Positions 11,253-23,027 of a stretch of 64,000 nt of DNA are shown here, in pieces. Numbering within the stretch: position 1 is the first letter of the stretch; the number at the start of each line of letters is the position of its first letter. Position numbers and translations under genes: made by a program. The notes under the pieces were generated by a model. That model saw only the letters and a program-made list of their open reading frames with translations, was not told the origin of the DNA and did not search any database. The DNA is from Podocnemis expansa (Eukaryota > Chordata > Testudines > Podocnemididae), in the NCBI GenBank assembly GCA_007922195.1, contig ML682007.1, positions 17,220,487 through 17,284,486 of the forward strand, written 5' to 3'.

Positions 11253-12560
11253 TCATAGAATCATAGAATCCTAGGGTTGGAAGGGACCTCATAGGTCATC
11301 TAGTCCAACCCCCTGCCAGAGGCAGGACCACTCCCACTAAACCATCCCAGTCAGGGTTTTATCCAGCCGGGCCTTAAACACCTCCAAAGATGGTGACTCC
11401 ACCACCTCCCTCGGCAGCTCATTCCAATGTTTCACCACTCGCCTAGTAAAAAAGTTTTTTCTAATATCCAGCATCGACCTCCCTAACCGCAACTTGAGAC
11501 CATTGCTCCTCGTCCTGTCCTCCTTTACTACCGAGAATAGTCGAGCTCCATCTTCCTTGGAGCACCCCTTCAAGTAGTTGAAGGTTGCTATCAAATCCCC
11601 CCTCAATCACCTCTTCTGCAGACTAAATAAGCCTAATGCTTTCAGTCTTTCCTCATAGGGCTTGTGCTCCAGCCCTTTTATCATTTTGGTTGCCCTCCTC
11701 TGAACTCTCTCCAGTAGGTCCCTGTCCTTTTTGTAGTGGGGAGCCCAAAACTGAACACAGTATTCCAGATGTGGCCTCACCAGTGCAGAATAGAGGGGAA
11801 TGATCACATCCCTTGATCTGCTGGTAATACTTCTTTTGATGCAGCCCAGTATACCATTGGCCTTTTTGGCAGTAAGAGCACACTGCTGGCTCATATCTAG
11901 CTTTCCATCCACCATGACCCCCAGGTCGTTTTCTACACTGCTGCTACTCAGCTGAATGTTTCCCAGCCTGTAGCAGTGCATGGGGTTTTTCCGTCCCACA
12001 TGCAGGACTTTACACTTGTCCTTATTGAACTTCATAAGATTTTTATTGGCCCACTGTTCCAATTTATCTAGGTCTCCCTGAATCCTGTCCTTGCCCTCCA
12101 ACGTGTCTACTGTTCCCCCAGCTTGGTGTCATCCACAAACTTACTGAGAGTGCAATCTATTCCATCATCCAGATCATTGATGAAAATGTTGAACAGAACC
12201 GGCCCCAGGACCGACCCCTGGGGCACACCACTAGTGACTGGTTGCCAGCTAGACATGGAACCATTGATTCCTACACGCTGAAACCGTTCATCTAGCCAGT
12301 TTTCTATCCACCTTACAGTCCACCTATCCAACCCATACTTCCTTAATTTGCCAGTGAGAATGCTGTGGGAAACTGTATCAAAAGCCTTGCTAAAATCAAG
12401 GTATATCACATCAACGGTTCTTCCTGCATCTAGAAAACCAGTCATCTGATCATAGAAGGAAATGAGATTGGTCAGACATGATTTACCCTTGGTAAATCCA
12501 TGCTGACTGTTCCTGATCACTTTATTTTCCTCTAAGTGTTTGAAGATGGATTCTTTGAGA
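11253..12560 (-). mobile_element. CR1 LINE, longest copy, 5'-truncated
   Basis: On the minus strand the element runs from a truncation near 12560 through most of the reverse transcriptase domain, the ORF2 C-terminal region and the 3' UTR, ending in the ATTCTATG-type tail at 11253-11275. It is about 1.3 kb, compared with 4 to 5 kb for a complete CR1. It shares long stretches of nearly identical protein with the CR1 at 3318-4146, placing both in the same recent subfamily. Confidence 0.95.
11337..12559 (-). pseudogene. CR1 ORF2 reverse transcriptase remnant, two lesions
   Basis: The upstream frame (to 12107) contains the reverse transcriptase blocks in order: [16 protein letters not shown], motif A in [12 protein letters not shown], motif B in [14 protein letters not shown] and motif C as FVDDTKL, where the two catalytic aspartates are kept and the usual alanine of FADD is valine. 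Just after motif C, near 12110, the frame shifts by what looks like one lost base in a G-run. The next frame (12101 down to 11610) continues with the [10 protein letters not shown] block and stops at a TGA at 11607-11609 that replaces an arginine codon of the sister copy. The same frame then continues to 11337. The part before about 12560 in the open frame is not CR1-like. Non-functional because of truncation and these lesions. Confidence 0.9.
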
Positions 12561-13797
12561 ATAGTACATTTTTCAACATTCTGCAATTCTGTTTCTGACA
12601 CCCATAACTTGGAAACATAGAGGCAGAGATTCAAAATAAGGTGAACAAACTTTTTCAAAACTCAAAAAGTGCTCAATTTTTGGTGAAGAGTCAGAGTGGG
12701 TCTTGGGTTTTTCTATTTTTCTAGAACACATTTGCCCATTAGTTATTTTAATATTACTTTTCTGACAGCACCATCATGCTGCCAAAAGATCTGTGTCAGC
12801 ACAACAGAGGTTATGACATTCATGAGGAATCAAGCAGAAAAGGAAGCTGAGCTGTGAAGTAGAAAGTCCTCAATGCATAGGTCTAAACTTACAACATCTT
12901 AATCTAGATTTATATATCCTCAGAGAATGACAGTGTTTTGGCCCAAAGCATTGGATCAGGTTCCTAATGTCTTTAATAATAGCAATGGAAATACAAATAA
13001 ACCCTGACCCAGTATAAGTTGGTACACATGCCCTCTTGTTTTGATGTCTGAACCAGTGGGAATTTTCCCTTCAAAATTCTCCCTTCACAGTGTCAACCTG
13101 CAGGAAGCACCTCAGTTTCAAACATTCAGTGTCCATTCACAAGCATGCAGCTGATGACACTTGAGAAATAAATGAAGAATCATGGTAAATCAAAGTCTAA
13201 CAGTGAAATCCTTGTCTCATTGAAGCCAGTGGGTGAGGGCTTCACCCTGACGGTAGGTATGGATCCTCAACACTACCATGATACCACTGAGATAGCAAAT
13301 CAATTCTATCACATCTGTTTGTCTAGGCCACCTTCAAAATGACTGAGCGGACTGCATGGAAGAGTGGAACCATAACATAAATATAAAATGGGGTTTCTGT
13401 TTGCCAAAGCACTGACACATAAAAAGCATTTCGCGTGGTTGGATTCAGACTTTGCCACTGCAGAACCTGCCCTTGGCACTTATTTAGGATACTTTACAGT
13501 ACATGAATTCATCCCAATATCCAGGGGTTTCCAAAAAGCAGAGGAGATCAGTAAGACAACAGGTTACCAAAAGTCTACAGCAACAACACTAATATTGGAA
13601 CAGGAGCAAAGACATCTTGGTTTCATCTAGTATCATTTTGTTGCTATTAGCTTTCTCCTTCACAGAAAACTGAATTTACTGTACATGGAAGTGAGGAGCT
13701 GATAACCACAAAAACAAGGCCAAGCACAGTTCAGGCAGGTGCTATGCACACTTTCTCCAACGTAGTTCTGCAAGCCCATGTTCAAAGGCTGCAATCT
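12561..13797. other. Unannotated stretch
   Basis: No gene or clear repeat is visible. A segment near 13203-13265 (AGTGAAATCCTTGTCTCATTG and following) resembles a short foldback repeat but is too decayed to define. Confidence 0.45.
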
Positions 13798-13805
13798 CAA
13801 GGGAA

Positions 13806-14020
13806 TCAAACAAGGAGTCTTGTGGCACTTTTAAAGACTAACAAATTTATTTATCACATGAGCTTTTGTGGGAGAAAATCCTATTTCATCAGACCTTTGA
13901 TGATGGGGAACCGACAAAGTGAAATTTTCTCCCATGGAAGCTCAAGCAATAAACTTGTTAGTCTTTAAAAGTGCCACCAGATTTCTTGTTTGATTTACTA
14001 GACAGCTACCTTTTGAATTC
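13806..14020 (+). mobile_element. Penelope-like repeat, copy 2 (inverted pair)
   Basis: A near-palindromic arrangement: CAAGGAGTCTTGTGGCAC at the left and GTGCCACCAGATTTCTTG at the right, with hammerhead-like blocks pointing in opposite directions around the centre near 13894-13920. It ends in GACAGCTACCTTTTG. The flanks CAAGGGAA (13798-13805) and CAAGGGAT (14021-14028) look like a target duplication with one mismatch. The left unit, read on the minus strand at 13857-13894, keeps CTGATGA, while GAAA has become AAAA. Confidence 0.85.
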
Positions 14021-17000
14021 CAAGGGATAAAACATTAATATTAATATTAACATTAAAGGGAACGAAACAAAACTACAGGAAATTATACTACACTGTCACC
14101 TTAATACTATAGTATTAATTTTCTGATGTGCAATTTATTTTCCATAAAAAACTCATTTTTCTCCTATCCTGTCCTTTGGAATCAGCATACCATGTCTCGG
14201 GTAATTTTGGAGAGCAAGCCTTGAAGAGGAAGTCTGGTAATTATTACTGTGTTTATTTCCCTTGTGACAAACTTACAAGCCTTCCCCAATCACATATAAG
14301 TAAAATAATGTATTTGGCTGTTTGTTTATGCCACATTGAAATTCACTCTTTAACATAAACCAGTTTCAATGATTTTTTTTCTGTTTGCAGAAAAACATGT
14401 GAACAAAATATGATTAGAGGAGGGGAAGGTTTCCCTTCCATATCAGATAATGTTAATAGTACAGACTTGGACATTGGCTGAATTGTTCTGCCAGAAAAAG
14501 ACCATGAGTTCAGGGCATGATTTGATCCCAAACAACAGGGTTTTGAGGAGCAAGCACGTTGAGTCCCCAGTGCAGAGGCTGAATTTTGGAATAGTTTCCA
14601 GCAATCCCTTGATGTGGAGAACTGGAATAGCATCCATTGGTCCTCTACTAGATGGACGGTCACAAGAGCTAGCTACCCGACACTTCACCGATACTATGTA
14701 GACCTGAACTGATTTGCCTATTACACTAGAATCTGTTATTCTCCTGGCAGGTTGCCAACACTAATCACAACTTGCTAAACTTTCCCACCACTGCTACCAT
14801 CAGCGCAGCAACAATAATGTCAGCGAAGATGTAAGCCTTACAGGAGAAAAGACACCAGTATTTTAACCTCTTTAGTTCCCTGTCTACTTCAAGGTCAAAG
14901 TACACATAGTGGCACAACAAGGAACAGAACCATTTCTCCCACCCATATTAGTAAATTAACAATTAGATGTGGTTAACAGACTACAATTACTATTGCACCC
15001 TTGTGCACGGCAAGTTAGGTCTGGATACAGAGCTCATTATTCATATATTATTAGACAAGCATATGTCTTGGACACGGATGCAACTTTATCCTATTCTTGG
15101 ATTTAAAAAAATAAAAAGGCAGTAAAACAAGTATTTTCTTCCATCAGCAAACTATTTCTGATTTTAATCATGCTATACAGTCAGCTCCACTTCATGCATG
15201 TGGCAAAGCTGATCCCCAGGGCTTGCACTAAGGACTCTAGGAGTCTGAGTGCAGTTGTCTGGTAAACAGCCTCAGTCTTTCAGTTGGCACTTAAGAAGAG
15301 TTCTTCTTTCTTAGACTATTGGCTGACAGAATCCAGATCTCTCAAACTTGCCACTCTAAGCTCCAGACATAGTCTAAAGAAGTGGGAGGTGGTTTTTTAA
15401 GCAGGATTCAATACTGCTACTGTATTATGTAGGATACATTTGGGATGCCTCTTTACGGGGTGAGGTAAGGTTGGAAATTCATTCACAAGTTTATGCTTCA
15501 AATGATGGAGGCTTAAAATGGCCAACTCATGCTCTGGAGGTCATTGAGTGAATTGATTCTGATCTACTGGAAAAATATTGAAACTTTCGTGAATGAAACA
15601 GATTTTAGAAATAGGCCCAAACTAAACTTCCAGATCTAAAATTGGACAGTCTTAAAGTGCAAGACATTGGAACTGGGACCCATTACACAGATGGGTGTGA
15701 AGTAAGAACTCAGATGCAAACCCCTATCAGGCTCCAGAAATGTCAGTAGATAGCAGCCTGTTACTCCCCATTTTAATTAGATTTGTATGATATCTGCATT
15801 CATTTGTTTTGCAGATGATCTTTGTTCCCACAGCTATTTTCAGGACATTATATATAAACAGCTCTATGTCTTTCAGTGAATCCTTTACTGCCTTCTTCAT
15901 CCCTCCCAGTGGCTGTGCTTTTTACTCCATATTCTGTTGACATAACTTTGAAATCAGTGGAACATTAACAGATATAGTCTAAGCCCAGTTGAGACAAATT
16001 CCTGTGAGTCCACTATTACTTTAAGTCACCTCTCAGTACAATAGTCTTCACTTCCTGCAAAGGATTTATCTCCCATTCTTTGAAAGCTTGAACTAGTTGC
16101 AGAGAAAAAAAAATGCAGAGATGAACTTTGTCACTGTGAATTTGTCTGTTGTGCTTCTAACAGAAAATATTTTAACCTTTTGGGTATGTTATTGAGCATA
16201 TGATGGTTATAAATTTTGTCTGTTCATAAGCACTTTTCTGCATGTGCTTCAATAAACCTCATAAGAGTTCATAAAATGTAAATTAGGAATGAAATAAATA
16301 AGACAACAATCCAAATCTTCTAGTCTCTTTTGGCCCAGATTATTTGGATCCTGTTAACTATTTCCAGGCCATTTAGAAACAAGTGAAAAATTTACCAGAA
16401 CAAGCATCTTGATTTGAACCTTTTCATGATCCAATGAAAAAATACCCCCAATTAAGACAACTTTACTGTTTGAAATTAAATCAGGGAATGAAAAATGAAT
16501 GGGCCAATCACAGTCATGACTTCCATTGCAGACAGCGGGAGCTTTGAATATGTAAGCACATTAAAGCACCATCCTGCATTAGGTCCAACAGAACAAGCAG
16601 GGTCTGTCATTTATCATAACTAAGTGGGGTCCAAGCCCTCCTTGCTAAAGCCTCTAGGTATTGCCACAATACAAATACTAACAAATAATAATAGGCAGCT
16701 CCCTAATGAAGGACTTTCCACAATAAAGCCTTTTGATACGTGGAATAAAATAAAAGTTAAATGGACCCGAGATACAGTATATTGATCATGATGGAAATTA
16801 GCTTACAAAAATAGGTGAAGGGCTCCATTCCAGCAGATGTCATCTTAGTGGCTTACTGTGGATCTTACATGTGTTATTTTCTATGAGAACTATTATTAGT
16901 AGTGTAGCACCATAGTGACATTATCAATTTTGGTGAAGTTCAGTGTTGCAAAAGTTTCAGCAAAGATGGGAAGCAATTACGGGAGACTTTTGGATGCTTA

Positions 17001-17210
17001 AAGAAACACAACATGACAAGCAAGTCCAAACAATTCAAAATGTGTACTGCAAACCATCAATAAAGTCTGTGCTTATTCCATATAGCCAATAACTTTGTCA
17101 AGATTGTAGTTTGCAAATTTAATAAACATATTAAAATATCAAATGATGTTTTAAATTGACAGATTAAAATACCAAGCACAGCTGATAACATTAAGCACCT
17201 TTACAGTGAA
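14021..17210. other. Unannotated stretch
   Basis: No exon, RNA gene or confident repeat was recognised in about 3.2 kb. Overlapping frames at 14343-14701 on both strands have no family resemblance and are probably chance. Confidence 0.5.
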
Positions 17211-17320
17211 AGAAGCAAGGAGTCCTGTGGCACTTTAAGACTAAGAAATTTGTTAGTCTTTAAGTGCCACAGGACTCCTTGCTTCTTTTGCTGAACTAGA
17301 CTAACATGGCTGCCCCTTTG
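17211..17320 (-). mobile_element. Penelope-like repeat, copy 3 (compact hairpin)
   Basis: Two opposed arms, GCAAGGAGTCCTGTGGCAC and GTGCCACAGGACTCCTTGC, are separated by about 30 bases, so the transcript would fold into a near-perfect hairpin. The end GACTAACATGGCTGCCCC is the usual terminus of the family. The flanks GCACCTTTACAGTGAA (17195-17210) and GCACTTTACAGTGAA (17321-17335) are a duplication of 15 to 16 bases differing by one C, much longer than an 8-bp hAT duplication. The hammerhead-like centre is deleted. Confidence 0.85.
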
Positions 17321-19287
17321 GCACTTTACAGTGAAGGAGCTCAAAACGTGACACAGATCCTAATCCTGCAATGGGCTCTGCACAGGCCAACTCATACAAT
17401 CCCACTGGCTTCACACTGTAGAGGGGTAAGGGTCCATATGCATGGATCCCATGGCATGATCAAGAACACAACCTCATCTACACAGGTGGGCTTACTCGTC
17501 ACTCCTGCATGCTGTGTAAACCCTGAAAGTTATAAAACTAGTTTCATGCACAACTATACTTGATCAAATATCCATGGTTTTCAATTTTTTATGTTAATCC
17601 ATGGATACAGGATATTTTTCATTAAAGTTGAGTGTTCAGTTGCATTTCTATCTTTGAGCTAATGTTAGTTTTTCTAAGTGAACCACAGAACATAACATTT
17701 TCTCTGGGCTGCTACTGGACTATGTTTTGAAAGTCCCACTTCTACTGAATAATATACTATTGTTGGCATTCAAAGCCTCCAGGTCCTACTTAGAGACTTG
17801 GTATATGACTGGATCACAAGGAAAAGTGGAAATACAGTGTCCAGAGGAAATATTTAAAACATCTCGAACAGCCACAGCAGCCAATGAAAAACAAAAAGGA
17901 GAACTCATATGGATTAGAACAACGGCGCAATATTGGCGGTATATTGTCATAAAATTTATTGCAATGGGTGATGTACTTGAAATCCTTTTTGCGGACAATG
18001 ACATCACTGGTTTTTCTCGCACAAACTATAAAATAAACTCCAAATCCCATATTCAGGAATGACGCAATAAATTTACACAGTATAAATCTTAAACAAGTGA
18101 CTAAATGGCTCAGAAAATGGTACTTGGTTATATTGATTTGCAACTTGTTCTAGTACAAATGATACTGGTAGTTATCAATGTTGTTATGACTTCGGCCCCA
18201 CCCCATCCCACCCCCAGTACCATTGTTTTGTAGTGAACCAAAGAACCAAAGACTATTCAGGCTTCAGGGGGGCAGGGGTGTCATCAACACAATTATTTCA
18301 ATTATTTGGTTTCTAGGTCAGCTTCTCACATAAAGGAGTTCACTTTAGGAAGGACTGAGGGCATGTGTGAAACGAAAAGTGAACTTCAGGCAAAATCAGG
18401 CTACTTGCCTAATTGCTATGCATCCTCAGTCAGATAACCAGAAGTGCATGTAATCAGACTTGCTCCTGCACCTCAATTTTGGGTGCAAAAATTCAGGCAC
18501 CTATTTTGAGGCACACATTGTACACATGAAATGACCACTATGGTATTGACAACTAGTTTCTCTCTGCTTCTGTTCGAATCAATGTCTTCATCAGTCTCTT
18601 TGTTCACATCTGCAATGCGTTTTTGTTTTTTTTTTTGAAGCAGCCTGCTAACAGCTTATCTTCAACAGCCTTCTAAAAACAGACCAAAGGGGAAGTCACA
18701 AACGCAAGACAGCAGTCATCACTTCAGACTTAACTGCCTTCTCAACCTAGGCCATCTTAATGAATGTACTATCTGTGGCCAAAAGCCTGGGTGCATTCTA
18801 GGAAATGTATCATGCAGAATATAAAAATAAAAAGATTCTCAGAGGACAGGAAGGTGTCTGCAAAATTAGAAGTGCCCTCTACTCAGATTTGAAATAACTT
18901 CTCTACAGCACCTATTTTAAGCTGCCCATTCAGGTAAATGTCAAAGTGACTAAGAGGTGGTTTTTTGTGTAAAACCATGTAAGTGAAAACAGTTGAGGAG
19001 TGCTCACAGAACTGGCTATGGTCAGGCACAATTTAATGAGGATGTTGCATATTGCTGTCAAAGCATCCATGCCCTGAGCAGTAACACCTCTGATTCCATT
19101 CCTACATCCCACGCACAACTCGGTTAGATCCAGTTAAATCCTGTCATACATCATTCTTCGATGTTCGTGTCTTGGTGCTGTGGCATAACTTTCCTTTGCC
19201 AGGGATCTGGGAAGCTGCAGCTTCTGTTATTCTGAATTTTAGCCATCTTCAAGTACAGATTGTACAGGAAATACATGGCTTTGCAGA
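17321..19287. other. Unannotated stretch
   Basis: No gene or repeat was identified. The 111-codon plus-strand frame at 17727-18062 overlaps minus-strand frames and shows no recognisable domain, signal peptide or splice context. Confidence 0.5.
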
Positions 19288-19469
19288 GATAAGGTGGGTG
19301 TAGAGAAAAGATAGTATCTTTTATTGGACCAGCTTCTGTTGGTGAGAGAAACAAACTTTCAAGCTTGCAGAACTCTTCTTCGGGTTTGGGCCTGTCCCTG
19401 AGCTGCAGAAGAATGCTCTTGTGTAAGCTTGAAAACTTGTCTTTCTCATCACAGAGGCTGGTCCAATGA

Positions 19470-19640
19470 AAGTTCCAGAGAGGTAGCTGTGTTAGTCTGT
19501 ATATAGAAAAAACAATGAAAACATATAGCAAATAATATAGCAAAAACAATTGCATCTGATGAAGTGGGTTGCAGCCCATGAAAGCTTATGCCCAAAGAAC
19601 TTTGTTAGTCTTTAAGGTGCCACAGGACTTTTGTTGTTTT
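19470..19640 (+). mobile_element. Penelope-like repeat, copy 4 (nested)
   Basis: Begins GTTCCAGAGAGGTAGCTG and ends GTGCCACAGGACTTTTGTTG, the family termini. The flanks TCCAATGAAA (from 19462) and TCCAATAAAA (from 19641) are a duplication of the host element's terminal sequence, showing that this copy inserted into the foldback element. It belongs to a slightly different subfamily, with TTGCA in the hairpin loop. It keeps a complete hammerhead-like block at 19552-19591. Confidence 0.85.
19552..19591 (+). ncRNA. Hammerhead-ribozyme-like motif
   Basis: In order: GCAT, CTGATGA, an extra A, GTGGGT-TGCA-GCCCAT as a hairpin, GAAA, GCTT, ATGC. The outer GCAT and ATGC can pair as stem I, the hairpin as stem II, and GAAA follows as in the hammerhead core, with cleavage expected after GCUU. 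Deviations from the classic core are the additional A between CUGAUGA and stem II and no intramolecular stem III. Whether it is active is unknown. Confidence 0.5.
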
Positions 19641-19680
19641 TCCAATAAAAGATGTTACCTCACCCACCTTCTCTCTCATA

Positions 19681-21441
19681 TCCTAATGAATGTGACTACA
19701 TACAGTAATGGTAACTTTCTAATTCTTTGAGTAAAATGAGACCCCTTCAATTCCCTTTCACCATGTGATGTAAACCAGGACTTAAATGACCACCACATTG
19801 CCAGCTCTTCCAGTATTTGTCATCATTTAATGCTTCAGCTCCTGGAATCCTGTGAAAATCTCAGCTTGTGTTTAAAAAAAAAAATCTGGCCTTTATGGCT
19901 ATGCAGAAAACTTAAATATATGAACCCTAATGGCTCAATATCCAGAGAGCAAATTTAAAAAATCTATATTTTAAATGTCTTATGTTTTTTAGGACAATCT
20001 AGAGATTATAGAGGACAAGACTCTCAATTATTGATCACTTCTGGTTGTTTAATTATACAGTACTTATTTAATTATCTTTCAGTTTACTTCTCATAAAAAG
20101 TTTAGTGTCTTACATACTGAAAAGGATATATGGTTGAAGGAGATAAATGCTTCTAGACCATCTCCTGGATTTTATCTTACAAAACAAACCCAGCTGTGGG
20201 CAGTGTATGATATTGTATCTTTTGGAAGTGCAGTCTACACTTTCTAATAAATTATTACTAATCATAAGTAACCCGCCCTGGATTTCAGGAAAAATATCCA
20301 GGCCTCAAACTTTGGCAGATGCATCTGTGTTTCCAGTTATGATCTTAGTTGACTTTAAAAGGTGACTCTGCAATATAATTACCTGAGGTATATATTACTG
20401 CCTCTGAGTAGGATGCCCAAGAGTAGAGGCTGGATTTAAAGCCTCAGGCTAAAAAACTAATACATAGTGCTATTTCAATTAGGCGATTTCTAATAAAAAA
20501 AAAAAAGCTGAGAGCTCTCCTGGCAACAATGTATTCTAATATACAGACAAGATTTTAGGGCAAGATGCATGACTCTGTCTCTAGGAAAACTGAATCCATA
20601 CTGCTCTTCTGGAAAGAAGAGATTATTTTAATTTAAAAATGAAGTTTGTGTTTCTTCATTCTGGAGACAAACAGAGTCTGCATATGGCAATAAATACCCA
20701 TTTTACACATATTAATTGCCAGTTCCTGTGTGAGGGGAAAAAAAAAAATCAATCTCCCTGACAAAAACAGAAGTTTCTGATAGTGCCACATAGTTCCAAA
20801 ATGGCCTTTTACACAAAAATTTCAAGCTGTCAATTCATAACATGGACTTGGTCCATTTTTTTTTTGGTCTGTTTCTCTAATTGGTCGTGGATATTCCAAA
20901 ATTTACTTGGAAATATCCTCTGGGGAACTTTTAGGTTTGAGAATCTATGTGAGACTAATACCTGCAAAGAAAAATTTACTGAAGAACACTTAATGTCCTA
21001 GAAAAGGGAAGAGCAGAAAGCAGAGACGCTTGCTTCTGATCTGAATGGCTCCCCTTATATCTGCAATGGCTGTTGCTTGTATTTATCTTGACTATATGAG
21101 AACTATATCATTTCAGTCCCACACCTTACATCTTCCTTTAAAACGGGCACCTGAATGGGTTTTGGCAACTGGAGCATATGAAGGAGAGATGCAAGTGGGA
21201 TAAGGCAGTGGCCACTTGTCTCCTCTTCTACGCTTTTCCATGCACGATCATAACTGATGCCTTCCACCTTCCCTCCCCCAAATACACAAGCAAACAAAGG
21301 GTCATATGCTCCAGCAAAACCTTACATTAGCATAAAAGAGCTGCTGATATGCATTACAGTCAGGACCTGGTACAATGGAGTCCTGGCTGGTTGTGCTACC
21401 TCTATCATAAAATAAAACAACAATAAATACTTCACTAATAT
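19681..21441. other. Unannotated stretch
   Basis: No gene or defined repeat was found; several A-runs (for example 19870-19881 and 20495-20507) are present. Open frames are all short and featureless. Confidence 0.5.
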
Positions 21442-21890
21442 GGCTATGTCTACATTAGGAAAAGTTAGTTTGAATTTATTAATTCAAACTAATAAGTTTG
21501 AGTTTAGTTCAAACTAACCTCAAACTTATTTATTCGAATTAAGAACATGGATTAATTCGAACTAACGTTAGTTCGAATTAGTCCATGTTGTTAATTTGAA
21601 CTAACTGCTCTTAGTTCCAATTTATTAAGTTGGAACTAAGGAGTAGTCCTGGTCTACATCATATTTAGTTCAAACTAACAATCAAACTAAGGGCTCGGTT
21701 TGAATTAACAATCGAACTATGGCTTAGTTTGAACTAACCAGCAAGTTTTACTAGTTTGAACTAAGCATTCATTAGTTCAAATTAAGGAATTCCTTAGTTC
21801 AAACTAAGGAAGGCCTAGTGTAGATGGGTAATAAGTTAGTTTGAATTAAGCCTCCTTAATTTGAACTAACTTGCCAGTGTAGACATAGCC
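21442..21890. mobile_element. Palindrome-rich MITE, complete
   Basis: Perfect terminal inverted repeats GGCTATGTCTAC (21442-21453) and GTAGACATAGCC (21879-21890) are flanked by TAT on both sides (21439-21441, 21891-21893), a 3-bp duplication like that of PIF/Harbinger transposons, although TWA is the usual target there. The interior is dominated by variants of TTAGTTCGAATTA in both orientations. At 21544-21589 two 23-base arms are complementary with one mismatch. There is no transposase frame. Internal TGGTCTACATCATA near 21650 suggests that two related units fused. Confidence 0.88.
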
Positions 21891-23027
21891 TATGAGTCCT
21901 GCAGAGGACACAAACACTTAGAGCATATGTTCTGTCTCAAGAAGGCCTTACTTTTTTTTTTAATTATTTGCTGCCCTCCTAATCTAAAATAAGATCAGAC
22001 TAAAAGGCTAAATTCCCTCCTTTTCGTCTAAGGAGAAACAAAAAATGGGCTGGCAAACTTTGTCAGAAAGTTTGTTATGATATTTAACTTGTCATTATGC
22101 AGCTCAGCTACTAGATGTCTTTGTGCTGTATTAGATCCTGCCAAAGGTCTCTCTGTGAACTAGCTAAAATGGAAAGTAGCTTGTTTCACTGGTGGCAGAT
22201 TGCTGTTCTCCCCAAGAAATGCCTATAGCTTAAGATGCACTACATATTATCACACCTGCTTAGCTAGGATAAGGTATCTAGCTCTGTGCCTCAGTCCTGC
22301 TTCACATCTGCCAAGTTAAAATGTCTCCCATACTTCATAACTGGCTGGCTGGATTGTTGAGGGACCAAATGTACACATCACTGAGTTACTTAAAAGAAAA
22401 CAAGTGAACATTATTGTCTCTTTAAAAAAGAAATCCTAAAGCCCTCTGGCAGAAGCATTCCATGGGATTTAAACTAAACTAAAATAAAGTCTCATTGTTT
22501 GATGCTACAGAGCAAACATGGCAGCTCTTGAGAAGACTAGTAAGATGCTAGACTTCTTTGCAGAGAGGGAACGCTAACATTTGCATGTTTCCTGAATATA
22601 CTCCTTTACAAACAGCTACAGTTCTAGACTGATTACATTTGAAACACTGCAAGTTCACTTGACCTCCAGCCTCTGTGGAGCTAAGTACATCCTTGGGCTA
22701 TAGTTTAACACAACATTTTGGGAATGTAAAGACTTAAGGTGCCTTTGGCCTTTCTACCAACTCCTTAATCTGCTTACAAGATTTTCCTGCACTTTGACCC
22801 TGGCGAAAAACGTTTGCTTCAGTTAAATGAGGAAACTCTCATTCTGTTCTGTGAGAGATGGTGGGTGAACAAGCCCCTCTAGCATAAAAGAAAATACAGA
22901 ATAGGAGAAAAAGAGGGAGGAGATCTGGCATCATCACAGAAGATGACTGTTATAACTATAGCCAAGATAGATAATAAATAGTAATAGTAATTTATTCTTG
23001 GGTGCAGCAAAACCCAGCGAATATAGA
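21891..23027. other. Unannotated stretch
   Basis: No gene or clear repeat was seen. Composition is ordinary AT-rich sequence. Confidence 0.5.

Larger units (their letters stand above)
19288..19680 (+). mobile_element. Foldback DNA-transposon-like element, interrupted
   Basis: The left end reads AAGGTGGGTGTAGAG followed by ATCTTTTATTGGACCAGC; the right end is its inverted complement, TCCAATAAAAGATG then CACCCACCTT. Similar but partial copies lie at 27244-27345 and 37672-37800. An internal inverted pair (CTTTCAAGCTTGCAGAACTC and the later GTAAGCTTGAAAACTTG) makes the inner part foldback as well. A Penelope-like repeat sits inside it at 19470-19640. The superfamily is not established. Confidence 0.75.

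Noticed and set aside
14343..14701. Overlapping ORFs on both strands
   Set aside because: No recognisable motif in any frame and no repeat match; likely chance.
17727..18062. 111-codon plus-strand ORF
   Set aside because: No recognisable domain and two opposing frames of similar length at the same place.
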